DNA of 64,000 nucleotides, taken from NCBI RefSeq assembly GCF_014207635.1, contig NZ_JACHIE010000003.1, positions 1 to 64,000 on the forward strand. Reading direction: 5' to 3'. This stretch comes from Acetobacter lovaniensis (lineage in GTDB: Bacteria; Pseudomonadota; Alphaproteobacteria; Acetobacterales; Acetobacteraceae). Under the pieces are notes generated by a model, which worked only from the letters and a program-made list of their open reading frames with translations, did no database searches and was not told the origin of the DNA. The position numbers and the translations under genes are program-made. Below are positions 7,491 to 17,887 of the stretch, piece after piece. Every line of letters starts with the position of its first letter. Position 1 is the stretch's first letter.

Positions 7491-8683
7491 CGTTTTCCAT
7501 GCTGAACGCGCCCGCCATCCGCCGCTTTATCCAGTGGCTCCGGCCTACAACGCTTGATCGTTACCTGATCAATCAGGTTATTCCACCCTTTACCATTGCT
7601 CTGGCCGTGGTCATGACGGCGCTTCTGCTTGAGCGCCTGCTGGTTCTGTTTAACCTGCTGGCGGAAGGCAACAACAATCTACGCACGTTTGTTGAACTGC
7701 TGACCACCCTGCTCCCCCATTATCTGGGGCTGGCCATACCCGCCGCCCTTTGCGTGTCGGTTTTTGCCGTCATGCGCCGCATGAGCCAGAATGAGGAGAT
7801 CGACGCCGCCAACAGCAGCGGCCTCTCCCTTTTGCGAATCACGCGGCCCTATATCCATCTGGGGCTGGTGCTGGGTGTTATTTCCTTCCTGCTTTACGGG
7901 TTTATCCAGCCCCATGCACGGTATGACTTCCGGGCCGCGTTCTATTTTGCCAGCCACACCGGCTGGTCCCCGCGCCTGCAACCACGCATGTTTGCCCGCC
8001 CCTCCTCCGACCTCACACTTGTTGCCGAGGACGTGACCCAAAGTGGGTCTGAGCTGAAAAACGTCTTTATTCACGATACGTCAGACCATCAGGAACGGAA
8101 CATTACCGCCCGCAAGGGGCATATCCGCATCGCCTCGGATGGCAGTACCGTGCAGCTTGAACTGGAAGACGGTATCATCGTCTCGGACTCGGGGGACAAA
8201 CCTCCCAGCCTCACAACATTCCAGCACTCCACCCGCTACCTGACCCATGCCTCCCAGACCACTCCCTTCCGCGAACGCGGAGACGATGAGCGTGAACTCA
8301 CATCCCCTGAACTGATCAGCAAGATTGTCCGTCAGGATGGTAGCATCTCGCAACCGCATATGTGGTCGGAGCTGCATTTCCGCCTTGCCCGCAGCCTGAC
8401 CATTCCCTTTATTCCGCTCCTTGCGACCGCACTGGCCATGGCCCGCAAGCGCCAGCGCAATAATGCGGGCCTGCCCATTGCCTTTATCCTCATGATCGGT
8501 TTCGACCATATCCTTCAGTTCGGGCACAGCATGGTTGCAACACGGCAACTCTCCGTACTGGTCATCTGGGCCCCAGCCTTTGTGTTTATCACTCTGTGCG
8601 TGACGCTGCTCCTTTATCGCTCGGGCACATTCCTCCTCTGGCGTGCCCGCTGGGCTCAGCCAGCCAGAACCCGGCAGGCATAA
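7487..8683 (+). CDS. LptF/LptG-family permease (LptF-like) in the lipid cluster
   Basis: A 398-residue inner-membrane protein of the YjgP/YjgQ family. Hydrophobic segments near the N-terminus and towards the C-terminus flank a soluble, probably periplasmic jelly-roll region (about residues 150-280), the layout of LptF and LptG. In LPS export these two subunits form the transmembrane part of the LptB2FG extractor. Here the gene is coupled by an ATGA overlap to the metallophosphoesterase and lies 12 bp before a second family member, inside a putative sphingolipid operon. It may therefore be a paralogue that extracts sphingolipid, or the genome's only LptF placed here. The ATPase and the periplasmic bridge are not in the window. 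Confidence 0.8.
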   Translation: MTFSMLNAPAIRRFIQWLRPTTLDRYLINQVIPPFTIALAVVMTALLLERLLVLFNLLAEGNNNLRTFVELLTTLLPHYLGLAIPAALCVSVFAVMRRMSQNEEIDAANSSGLSLLRITRPYIHLGLVLGVISFLLYGFIQPHARYDFRAAFYFASHTGWSPRLQPRMFARPSSDLTLVAEDVTQSGSELKNVFIHDTSDHQERNITARKGHIRIASDGSTVQLELEDGIIVSDSGDKPPSLTTFQHSTRYLTHASQTTPFRERGDDERELTSPELISKIVRQDGSISQPHMWSELHFRLARSLTIPFIPLLATALAMARKRQRNNAGLPIAFILMIGFDHILQFGHSMVATRQLSVLVIWAPAFVFITLCVTLLLYRSGTFLLWRARWAQPARTRQA

Positions 8684-8695
8684 AGAAAACCGCAT

Positions 8696-9796
8696 ATGAG
8701 CAAACCTTCATCCAACCCGCGTTACGTTCTGCTGCGCTACCTGTCCGGAGCCCTGCTTTTTCGTGTGGTATTCTGCAGTTGCGTGCTGGTCAGCATGCTG
8801 GAAATTCTGGCACTGCTGGAACAGACAACCCCCATCCTGCAACGGCATCTGGGTATTCAGGGGATTTTCAACTACGCCTGCATGCGCCTGCCTTTCCTGC
8901 TATCCGGCGCACTCCCGCTCAGCACACTCATTGGTGCGCTGCTTATGCTGACGCAGATGACCCTTGCCAGCGAAATAGCCATTCTCCGCGCGGCAGGCCT
9001 GTCTACACTCGGGTTATACAAATATCTGGTGCCCGCAACGCTACTGATCGGGCTGGCAGGCATTGTGCTGGACGATCAGATAACTCCCCGCTCCGAGCAG
9101 GCGCTGGCCGCCTGGTGGAATCGCACCGACCCCTCCCCAGATGAGGGACATTCCTTCTGGTTTCATGAAGGGACCAGCCTGATCCATATTGGCCATGTCG
9201 CCGATGGTGGCAACATACTGGGCACGGTTGACGTGTACGCGCGTGACGCCAACCACATGCTGAGCAAGACCCTGCATGCGCAAACAGCCCACTACAGCGG
9301 TGCCCATGGCTGGACCCTTTATAATCTGGAAGGGCTGGACGTGGACCTCAAGGACCAGAAGGTTGACCGTCTGGACCATCAGGCCGACATGCCGTGGCAG
9401 ACGACTCTGGCCCCACAGGACTTTATTCGCCTGTCTTCGGGGAATGCGCCACTGTCCACCATCACCATTCTGGGCATGCTGCGTGGGCAGCTTGCCTCGG
9501 ATTCCAGCCCGGGTTTCCTCCGGGCCGGGCTGATCGAACGGTTCCTGCGCCCGGCGTCTCTGCTGGTTCTGCTGTTGATCGCAATGCCAGTAATCTATAT
9601 CCCTCCACGAACGGGGACACGCAGTTGGTTGCCAGTATGGTGTCTGGGCGCTGGGCTGCTGTTTATTGTTGTACAGGGACTGCTGCGGGCTATGGGTAAT
9701 GCCGGTCTGCTCCCGCCTCCGGTTGCAACAGTTCCCACGTTGATCATCTTTACATTGGGATCACTGACTGTGCTCCTGAGGAACGAAACACGATGA
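8696..9796 (+). CDS. LptF/LptG-family permease (LptG-like) in the lipid cluster
   Basis: A 366-residue second YjgP/YjgQ-family protein with the same plan: N-terminal membrane segments (about 20-120), a soluble central region and C-terminal membrane segments (about 275-360). With the preceding LptF-like protein it would form the heterodimeric membrane core of a lipid extractor driven by an LptB-type ATPase supplied from elsewhere. It starts 12 bp after the previous stop, and its own stop overlaps the hydroxylase start (ATGA), so it should be made together with a lipid-modifying enzyme. Whether the cargo is LPS or a sphingolipid cannot be read from the sequence. Confidence 0.8.
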   Translation: MSKPSSNPRYVLLRYLSGALLFRVVFCSCVLVSMLEILALLEQTTPILQRHLGIQGIFNYACMRLPFLLSGALPLSTLIGALLMLTQMTLASEIAILRAAGLSTLGLYKYLVPATLLIGLAGIVLDDQITPRSEQALAAWWNRTDPSPDEGHSFWFHEGTSLIHIGHVADGGNILGTVDVYARDANHMLSKTLHAQTAHYSGAHGWTLYNLEGLDVDLKDQKVDRLDHQADMPWQTTLAPQDFIRLSSGNAPLSTITILGMLRGQLASDSSPGFLRAGLIERFLRPASLLVLLLIAMPVIYIPPRTGTRSWLPVWCLGAGLLFIVVQGLLRAMGNAGLLPPPVATVPTLIIFTLGSLTVLLRNETR

Positions 9797-10575
9797 GCGG
9801 AACTCTGAACAACCCCTCCCTCAAGACTGGTCGCAGTTTTGACCTGGGTAAAATGGATCTCCGGCAGCTGTGGATCGCCTATCTGACGTATCCAACCATT
9901 CTGCTGTACTTTGCCCTTGCCATTGCCAGTGCGTTTGTCTCTGCCCATTTTTTTGCAGGCTGGCCCAAAACACTCAGCGCCATACTGGCCGTGGTATTTG
10001 TCTACCCCATAGTGTGGTACATGCTGCATCGCTACGTTCTGCACGGGCACCTGCTTTACAAAAACAAATGGACCGCCGGGCTGTGGAAGCGCATCCATTT
10101 TGACCACCATCAGGACCCCCATCTGCTGGATGTTCTGTTTGGCGCGCCGGTTACGACCCTGCCCACCATTGCCGTAATCACCCTGCCCATTGGCTACCTG
10201 ATCGGTGGCGTTGCCACGGCAGCCGCCGCCTTGAGCACTGGTATTGCCATTACCTGCATTTACGAGTTTTTCCACTGCATCCAGCATCTGAACTACAAGC
10301 CCCGTTCAGCCTGGATCCAGCGCATGAAAGCCCGCCACGTGCTGCACCACTTCCATGACGAAGATGGTAATTTTGGCATTACCAGCTTTGTGGTGGACCG
10401 GGTTCTGGGCTCCTACTACGTGGATGCCAAAGCACGCCCGCGCAGCCCGACCGTGTTCAATCTGGGATATGATGTTGAACAGGCGTCGCGCTACCCCTGG
10501 GTCATGAAGCTGACCGGTGCTCCCCCACGCGACCGGCCCGATGGCGCCCGCCCGGATCAGAAACGCACAGCATGA
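9793..10575 (+). CDS. fatty acid hydroxylase / sterol desaturase family protein (probable ceramide 2-hydroxylase)
   Basis: A 260-residue membrane di-iron oxygenase. The histidine clusters are complete: HRYVLHGH (79-86), HFDHH (102-106), HCIQH (161-165) and HVLHHFH (182-188), with hydrophobic stretches around 30-75 and 120-155. This is the pattern of fatty acid hydroxylases such as yeast Scs7 and mammalian FA2H, which add a 2-hydroxyl to the N-acyl chain of ceramide. Acetobacter ceramides are reported to carry 2-hydroxy fatty acids, which fits. Both ends overlap neighbours by four bases (ATGA), so translation is coupled to the LptG-like protein and the nucleotidyltransferase. Hydroxylation of the long-chain base or of another lipid is the alternative. 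Confidence 0.85.
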   Translation: MSGTLNNPSLKTGRSFDLGKMDLRQLWIAYLTYPTILLYFALAIASAFVSAHFFAGWPKTLSAILAVVFVYPIVWYMLHRYVLHGHLLYKNKWTAGLWKRIHFDHHQDPHLLDVLFGAPVTTLPTIAVITLPIGYLIGGVATAAAALSTGIAITCIYEFFHCIQHLNYKPRSAWIQRMKARHVLHHFHDEDGNFGITSFVVDRVLGSYYVDAKARPRSPTVFNLGYDVEQASRYPWVMKLTGAPPRDRPDGARPDQKRTA

Positions 10576-11360
10576 ACACACCCCTCGCCATTACCGCTCT
10601 GGTGCTTGCCGGAACACGCCCCGGCAAGCCGGACCCCGTTGCTGTTGCCGGAGGTGTCTCGCACAAGGCACTTCTGCCCATTGACGGGGTTCCAATGGTT
10701 GTGCGGGTAGTTCACGCCCTACAGGCCGTGCCCGTCGTTACCCGTATTGTCGTCTGTCTGGAAGACCCGGCTATTCTGGCCGGAATTTTACCTGACACTG
10801 TGCAGGTTGTGGCATCACGCCCCGAAGGACCAAGTGCCAGCGTGCTGGACGGTCTTACACATTTTGGCACTCCGCTGCTGGTGACCACAGCAGACAATGC
10901 CCTGCTCCAGCCTGAATGGGTGGAGGAACTGCTCCACAGCACTGCCGATAAAACCGATATTGCCGTCGGTGTCGCCACCCAGAGCAGCATCCAGCAAAGT
11001 GTTCCCCAGACCAAGCGCACCTATATCCGCCTGACGGACATGGTGTTTTCCGGCTGCAATCTGTTTTACTTCAAAACCTCTGTTTCGGCCCGGGTAGCCA
11101 ATCTGTGGCGCAGTGTGGAAAAAAACCGCAAACACCCGCTGCGTGTCGCATGGACTCTGGGGCTGGGCATTCTGCTCCGCGCAGTAACCGGGCGGCTATC
11201 CACGCAGGCCCTGTATGCCCGCATTTATGCCCTTACCAGCGCACAGGCCGAGCTGGTTCCCCTATCGGATGGACGCGCGGCTGTGGATGTGGACAAGGAA
11301 GCCGACATCCTTCTGGCCCAGCAACTTGCGCCGGTGCTGAAGGCGCAATACGGGCATTAA
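10572..11360 (+). CDS. MobA-like NTP transferase family protein, last gene of the lipid operon
   Basis: A 262-residue protein with a Rossmann-like nucleotidyltransferase start: ITALVLAGTRPGKPDP (residues 7-22), then HKALLPIDGVPMV (32-44), as in MobA, IspD and sugar-nucleotide pyrophosphorylases, and TTADNALL near 98-105 for metal binding. It should transfer a nucleotidyl group from an NTP to a phosphorylated small molecule. Coupling to the hydroxylase (ATGA overlap) suggests it makes an activated headgroup for the sphingolipid. The phosphate-bearing substrate is unknown. A molybdenum-cofactor role is unlikely, since no mo genes lie nearby. It ends 41 bp from the convergent gph. Confidence 0.7.
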   Translation: MNTPLAITALVLAGTRPGKPDPVAVAGGVSHKALLPIDGVPMVVRVVHALQAVPVVTRIVVCLEDPAILAGILPDTVQVVASRPEGPSASVLDGLTHFGTPLLVTTADNALLQPEWVEELLHSTADKTDIAVGVATQSSIQQSVPQTKRTYIRLTDMVFSGCNLFYFKTSVSARVANLWRSVEKNRKHPLRVAWTLGLGILLRAVTGRLSTQALYARIYALTSAQAELVPLSDGRAAVDVDKEADILLAQQLAPVLKAQYGH

Positions 11361-11401
11361 CCCAACCGGGCCGGGTGCTGGAAAGCCCCGGCGTCGTACC
11401 T

Positions 11402-12100
11402 TCAGGCAGGCATAGCCTGCTCCAGCAGGGCCGGAATATCCTCCATGCAGGGGGCTGAAGCCTTGGCCCTGCGGGCCAGTTCTGGCGCACCATAGCCCCA
11501 ACCTGCGAACACAAAGGGGCAACCCGCCCCTTCGGCCGCCAGATAATCAGGCGGCATATCCCCCACCATCACACTGCTTGCGGCACGTCCTCCGGCCTGC
11601 GCAATTGTGCCCAGCAGGTGCCGCGCATCCGGTTTGCGGGCAGCAAAGCTATCCCCTCCGCCCACGGCGGAGAAAACAGAGGTCAGCTCAAAATCCGCAA
11701 GAATACGGCGTGCCGCTTTTTCCGGCTTGTTCGTGCAGACTGCAAGCAGCCATCCTTGCGCCCGCAGGCGGTGCAGGGCTTCCTCCGTACCGGGGAACAG
11801 GCGGGACAACCGGGTGGCACGGGGCGTGTAAGCCGCCATAAAACGGCTGACCGCCTCCTCCGTAGAAAAAGGTATGGCTGGAGCGGTCCCGCTTTCTTTT
11901 GCTTTTTGCTCCACGCTGGCGTGCAGGGCCCGCTCCACCAGTGCCTGCACGCCGTTGCCGATCATGCCGCGCACCTGTGTATCGGACAGCAATGGCAAGC
12001 CACATTGAGCCAGAATTTCGCGGCAGCATTCCGCCAGATCCGGCAAGGAATCCAGTAAAGTACCGTCCATATCGAACACGGCCAGACGCAAAGCAGACAT
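11402..12100 (-). CDS. gph: HAD-family phosphatase, phosphoglycolate phosphatase-like
   Basis: A 232-residue haloacid-dehalogenase hydrolase. The nucleophile motif FDMDGTL lies at residues 8-14, with VCTNKPEKAARRIL in the middle and the C-terminal acidic motif VMVGDMPPDY. The length and helical cap fit Gph, which removes phosphate from 2-phosphoglycolate; related AHBA-phosphatases and pyrophosphatases cannot be excluded. I placed the start at the ATG at 12100, preceded by GGAGG, rather than at the upstream end of a longer open frame whose extra 94 residues lack protein character. It is divergent from glmU. Confidence 0.8.
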   Translation of the reverse strand: MSALRLAVFDMDGTLLDSLPDLAECCREILAQCGLPLLSDTQVRGMIGNGVQALVERALHASVEQKAKESGTAPAIPFSTEEAVSRFMAAYTPRATRLSRLFPGTEEALHRLRAQGWLLAVCTNKPEKAARRILADFELTSVFSAVGGGDSFAARKPDARHLLGTIAQAGGRAASSVMVGDMPPDYLAAEGAGCPFVFAGWGYGAPELARRAKASAPCMEDIPALLEQAMPA

Positions 12101-12209
12101 TCCGTTCCTCCGCCTCGTAAATATTAGAAAACTTTTATGATACTGGCATGGAGTTTTTCCATAAGCGAGATGTTTGACACACGCCGGAGCTTGGCTTACC
12201 GCATCATTT

Positions 12210-13555
12210 ATGACGTCTGATCCCGCATTCCGTCCTGCCACAGCGGTTCTTCTGGCCGCAGGGCTAGGCACCCGCATGAAATCCTCCCGCCCCAAAGCCC
12301 TGCAGCACCTTGCGGGCGGCCCCATGCTGGCCCATCTGCTACGCAACGCGGCCGAGGTCTTTGATCGTCTGGTTGTGGTCATCGGGCCGGAAATGGCAGA
12401 TGTGGCGGACGTTGCCGCCCCCTACCCCGTGGTCATCCAGCACGAACGGCTTGGCACGGCCCATGCGGCCCTTCAGGCAGTGCAGTGGTTTGGTGATGGC
12501 GATGTGGCCGTCCTGTACGCAGATAACCCGCTTATTTCTGCCCAGACCTTGACCGCCCTGCTGGATGAGCGGCGCAAACCCGATGTAGGTCTGGCACTGC
12601 TGGCCATGCGCCCGGCAGACCCGGCCCGCTATGGCCGTGTGGTTACCAACGCCGGCAATGTGGAACGCATTGTGGAATGGTCGGATGCAACCCCCGAGGA
12701 ACGCGCCATAGACCTGTGCAACGCAGGCGTTCTATGTGCCGATGCCGCAGACTTCCGCCGCTGGCTGGAAGCTGTAGGCAATGACAACGCCAAAGGTGAG
12801 TTCTACCTGACCGATGTGGTGGATATGGCTGTAGCCGAGCATGCACAGGTCCGTGCGGTTGAAGCCGTGGAAGATGAACTGCGTGGCGTGAACTCCCGCA
12901 GCGAACTGGCTCAGGCCGAAGCCGCCCTGCAAAAGCGCCTCCGCCAGAACGCCATGGACAACGGGGTAACGCTGGTCGCCCCCGAGACGGTCTTTTTGGC
13001 CACAGACACCCAACTGGCCGCCGACGTGCTGGTCGAACCCAATGTTGTGTTCGGTCCCGGCGTTGTTGTGCATGAAGGTGCTGTTATTCGCGCCTTCAGC
13101 CACCTTGAAGGGTGCGAGGTGCATTCGGGCGCAGTCATTGGCCCATATGCCCGCCTGCGGCCAGAAACCATAATTGGCGAAAACGCGCGGGTCGGCAATT
13201 TTGTTGAACTCAAAAGTGCCGAGCTGGGTGCGGGTGTTAAAGTCAACCATCTGTCCTATCTGGGCAATGCACAGGTTGGCGCGCAGTCCAACATCGGGGC
13301 CGGGACCATTGTGTGCAACTATGATGGCGTGTTCAAACACACCACATCCATCGGCAAAAATACGTTTGTCGGCTCCAACTCCGTACTGGTTGCCCCTGTC
13401 GAGATTGGTGATAACGCCCTGATTGCCGCAGGCAGCACCATTACAAACAATGTACCGCAGGATGCGCTGGCTCTGGGGCGTGCGCGCCAGACCACCAAAC
13501 CGGAACGTGGCAAACTGTTCAAAGATGCCCTGAAGGCAAAAAAGGAAAACGGCTG

Positions 13556-13556
<1 letters not shown>
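12210..13556 (+). CDS. glmU: bifunctional UDP-GlcNAc pyrophosphorylase / glucosamine-1-phosphate N-acetyltransferase
   Basis: About 448 residues. The uridylyltransferase signature LLAAGLGTRMKS lies at residues 14-25, and the C-terminal half is a left-handed beta-helix made of hexapeptide repeats (about 250-430). It acetylates glucosamine-1-phosphate and then couples it to UTP, giving UDP-GlcNAc for peptidoglycan and LPS. The start is ATG at 12210; a TTG at 12174 in the same frame would add 12 residues and cannot be excluded, because neither has an ideal Shine-Dalgarno. Its stop shares one base with the glmS ATG (TGATG), so the two steps of the same pathway are translationally coupled. Confidence 0.93.
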
Positions 13557-15379
<1,823 letters not shown>

Positions 15380-15388
15380 CCATGCTTT

Positions 15389-15425
15389 AAAAGCTGGCTC
15401 TTTTATCATCAGGGAGCCAGCTTTT
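15389..15425. terminator. bidirectional intrinsic terminator between glmS and the DUF3108 gene
   Basis: AAAAGCTGGCTC (15389-15400) and GAGCCAGCTTTT (15414-15425) form a perfect 12-bp stem with a 13-nt loop. A-runs and T-runs at the stem ends give a U-tract on both strands. It lies between two convergent genes. Confidence 0.85.
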
Positions 15426-15436
15426 GCTTTTGCAGT

Positions 15437-16276
15437 TCAGGGTACCTGCTTTGGTGTTTCATCCAGCCGCATGACAATATGCCCCATTTTGGGGTGCTCC
15501 ACTTCCAGCCTGACAACCGACATGCCTATGTTGGGAATGTTCTCAAACCAGACCCGACCAATCTGAGGCTGCCTGAGTTTGCTGAACTGCCCATTGGCCG
15601 TAAATCCCTTGACCTGCTGCAAAACAAAATTGCAGGTCACGGAGTCGTTCCCCCACGCATGGGATGCGCTGGAAGGTGGGCGCTCCACCCCCGTGTTACG
15701 CAGGCTCAGCACGCTCAGGCGCAGGCCATCAAAGAGCTTCTGGGGGGATTCGTCACAACGATTATGGGTTTGCATCTGATGCACCAGCCCAACCAGCAGG
15801 GCGACAATATCCTGCGCGCCTGCCCGTTCTTCGGGAGTGACCTTTTCCCGGGTGCCTATGGGGGGCTCCTGCACCGTAATCTGCGGCACACCCGCCTGAT
15901 ACGTCATATGCAGGTGACTCTGTTCATGATTATAGGTGCCTGCACTGTCATACTGTGCGGGTTCGGCCTGCCCGTTGGCCAGAAACTGGCCAGAGCCCTG
16001 CATACGCATATCGGTCTGTACGAAAAGACCAAAAAAACCCGCAGTCTGAACCTGTGCAATGCCGCTATAGGCATTGATCCCCAGCCTGTAGCCAACATTG
16101 GCAGTTAACACATGCAGACCATGCATATTGATCAGGTACCGGGCTGTGGTCTGCACAACGCCTCCCTCCGCACGGGCCTGCGGCCCAGCGGGACAGAAGG
16201 TCAGCGGCAGCATGGCAAGGACCATGCCCACGGCAATACCGCGTATAGGACCGCGGCACATGTTTTTCCGGTTCAT
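15437..16276 (-). CDS. exported DUF3108-like protein of unknown function
   Basis: A 279-residue protein with a clear N-terminal export signal: a positive start (MNRKNMCRGPIRG), then a hydrophobic core (about 14-30) ending near an ARA cleavage-type sequence at about 33-36. The mature part is beta-rich and resembles DUF3108 periplasmic proteins, whose function is unknown to me. I chose the ATG at 16276 because it puts the signal peptide at the N-terminus; the open frame extends further upstream but then runs into iclR. It lies 61 bp downstream of iclR on the same strand and may be co-transcribed with it. Confidence 0.65.
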   Translation of the reverse strand: MNRKNMCRGPIRGIAVGMVLAMLPLTFCPAGPQARAEGGVVQTTARYLINMHGLHVLTANVGYRLGINAYSGIAQVQTAGFFGLFVQTDMRMQGSGQFLANGQAEPAQYDSAGTYNHEQSHLHMTYQAGVPQITVQEPPIGTREKVTPEERAGAQDIVALLVGLVHQMQTHNRCDESPQKLFDGLRLSVLSLRNTGVERPPSSASHAWGNDSVTCNFVLQQVKGFTANGQFSKLRQPQIGRVWFENIPNIGMSVVRLEVEHPKMGHIVMRLDETPKQVP

Positions 16277-16337
16277 TATTCCAGCCCGCATAGCCGCAAG
16301 ATACATGTCCTGTTCCATTCCGCCCGCAGGCAAGCCC

Positions 16338-17138
16338 TCATTCCGCGCGATAACCAAGCCGGAAGGAAACAGCCTCTGCCAGACGGGAGGCAACCCCCCC
16401 CAGACGCGCAACGCTGTACCGCCCCAGTTCCGCCTGCGGCAAGCTGATCCCGATTCCGGCCAGTGCACGCCCTGAATGGTCTTTGACAGCCGCGCCAAAG
16501 CACCACAGTCCGTCATGCACCTGCTCATCATCCACCGCATAGCCACGATCCTTGATTTCGGCAATTTCGCGCACCAGCGTTGTCACCGAGCATATGCCAT
16601 TGGGCGTCAGGGGCTGGGGCCATGTTGTAACAGGGTGCAGGGCCAGCCATTCCCGGAAGGAGGCATCATCCATACCAGCCAGCATGGCATTGCCTGTGGC
16701 CGTAAATATGGCAGGCAGGCGCATCCCCACCCTGAAGGACGCCCCCAGTACGGTCGCGCTGTTACGGCAGGCCACATACACAACCTCGGCCCCCTCCAGC
16801 ATGGTGAGGGTAACGGTAAAGGCCTCCAGATCCGAGCGAGTCTCCAGCACGTGGTAGAACTCACTCACCAGATCCCGCTTTTCCGTAACGTCGCCTGCCC
16901 AATCAAGCAGACGTGTTCCCAGCCGGTACCCCTGCGTGACTGTTTTTTCCAGCAGCCCCAACTCCTGCATAACCGCCAGCAGACCATGGGCCGTGCTGCG
17001 CGGTAAATCGAGCTGGCGGGCCACATCTGCCGCCAGAGGCGGTTTGGCTGCATCCTTGACCATATCAAGTATACGAACGGCCCTGCGTAGCGCGGGAACC
17101 GTATCCTGCGATTTGGACATGTTATTCTTATTTTCCAT
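16338..17138 (-). CDS. IclR-family transcriptional regulator
   Basis: A 266-residue regulator with an N-terminal winged helix (about residues 12-80; VARQLDLPRSTAHGLLAVMQ carries the recognition helix) and a C-terminal IclR effector-binding domain. IclR proteins bind small metabolites and repress or activate nearby catabolic genes. No catabolic operon lies beside it; the neighbours are a DUF3108 gene downstream and a divergent glutathione peroxidase. A dyad (17185-17200) in the divergent gap is a candidate operator. The start could be 17138 or the second ATG at 17120; neither has a clear Shine-Dalgarno. Confidence 0.88.
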   Translation of the reverse strand: MENKNNMSKSQDTVPALRRAVRILDMVKDAAKPPLAADVARQLDLPRSTAHGLLAVMQELGLLEKTVTQGYRLGTRLLDWAGDVTEKRDLVSEFYHVLETRSDLEAFTVTLTMLEGAEVVYVACRNSATVLGASFRVGMRLPAIFTATGNAMLAGMDDASFREWLALHPVTTWPQPLTPNGICSVTTLVREIAEIKDRGYAVDDEQVHDGLWCFGAAVKDHSGRALAGIGISLPQAELGRYSVARLGGVASRLAEAVSFRLGYRAE

Positions 17139-17167
17139 GTTGACAGGAGAGGCTCATATCTTCATAT

Positions 17168-17196
17168 TCCACATACGGGATCGAGTTCAACATAAT
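17168..17196 (+). promoter_or_regulatory. candidate rightward promoter in the iclR/gpx divergent gap
   Basis: TCCACA (17168-17173), a 17-bp spacer and CATAAT (17191-17196) form a plausible sigma-70 pair pointing at the peroxidase gene. It would give a leader of about 180 nt. The -10 falls inside the dyad at 17185-17200. Motif-based only. Confidence 0.35.
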
Positions 17197-17200
17197 GAAC
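17185..17200. promoter_or_regulatory. candidate IclR operator (inverted repeat)
   Basis: GTTCA-N6-TGAAC forms a perfect 5-bp dyad about 47 bp upstream of the iclR start. It covers the -10 of a candidate rightward promoter. IclR-family regulators often bind short palindromes in the gap next to their own gene. The link to this IclR protein is inference. Confidence 0.4.
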
Positions 17201-17382
17201 AACAAAAAGCAGAACACGATCTTGCCGCGCACAAGATGTGGTGGAAGTCTGGCACAAGAACCCGGAACAGGGCAGCAGGCTTCCACCCACTACTTGCAGA
17301 CAGCATAACATCTCGCTCCTTCTCTTGTGGTGCGCTACACAGGATGCCTTACCTGCCACAAAAGCAGCAAAAGGGCAGCACC

Positions 17383-17874
17383 TTGGCAACAAGCATTTAC
17401 GATTTTACCTTACCCGCACTTGATGGCAGCAGCATTGATCTGAGTGCCTACAAGGGCCAACCCATCCTGATTGTGAACACCGCCTCCAAATGTGGGTTTA
17501 CCCCGCAATATGAAGGATTGCAGGCTTTATGGACCCAGTTCCACAAAGCCGGACTGGTGGTGATTGGCGTTCCCAGCAACGACTTTGGTCAGCAGGAACC
17601 CGGCACATCGGAAGACATCGCAACATTCTGCCAGAAGAACTACGGCGTAGCTTTCCCCATGGCAGCGCGCAGCGTTGTCAAAGGCCAGAACGCCATACCG
17701 CTGTTTAAATGGCTGGATACAGAGCTGGGCTTTCTCGCACGCCCCAGGTGGAATTTCTTCAAATACCTGATCGGGCGTAACGGCCAGCCTGTTGCGTGGT
17801 TTTCCTCCATAACGCAGCCGACCTCTGCCCGCGTGCGCAATGCGGTCGAACGCGCTTTGCTACCTGCGGAATAA
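17383..17874 (+). CDS. glutathione peroxidase family protein
   Basis: About 163 residues with the thioredoxin-fold peroxidase motifs: NTASKCGFTPQY with peroxidatic Cys37, FGQQEPG (68-74) and WNFFKYLI near 120. Cys replaces selenocysteine, as usual in bacteria, so it probably reduces hydroperoxides with thioredoxin or glutathione. I chose the TTG at 17383, which has AAGGG seven bases upstream and gives the standard family N-terminus (MATSIYDFTL). An ATG at 17344 would add 13 residues. It is divergent from iclR, with a dyad and candidate promoter in between, which suggests regulation by that protein. Confidence 0.88.
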   Translation: MATSIYDFTLPALDGSSIDLSAYKGQPILIVNTASKCGFTPQYEGLQALWTQFHKAGLVVIGVPSNDFGQQEPGTSEDIATFCQKNYGVAFPMAARSVVKGQNAIPLFKWLDTELGFLARPRWNFFKYLIGRNGQPVAWFSSITQPTSARVRNAVERALLPAE

Positions 17875-17887
17875 CCCCTGCAAACAT

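Noticed and set aside
12174..12209. TTGACA at 12174 as a -35 box for glmU
   Set aside because: No acceptable -10 lies 16-18 bp downstream, and the site falls within a possible TTG start region.
17195..17308. 37-codon ORF in the leader of the peroxidase gene
   Set aside because: No Shine-Dalgarno, starts inside the promoter -10 and dyad, and no recognisable sequence character.
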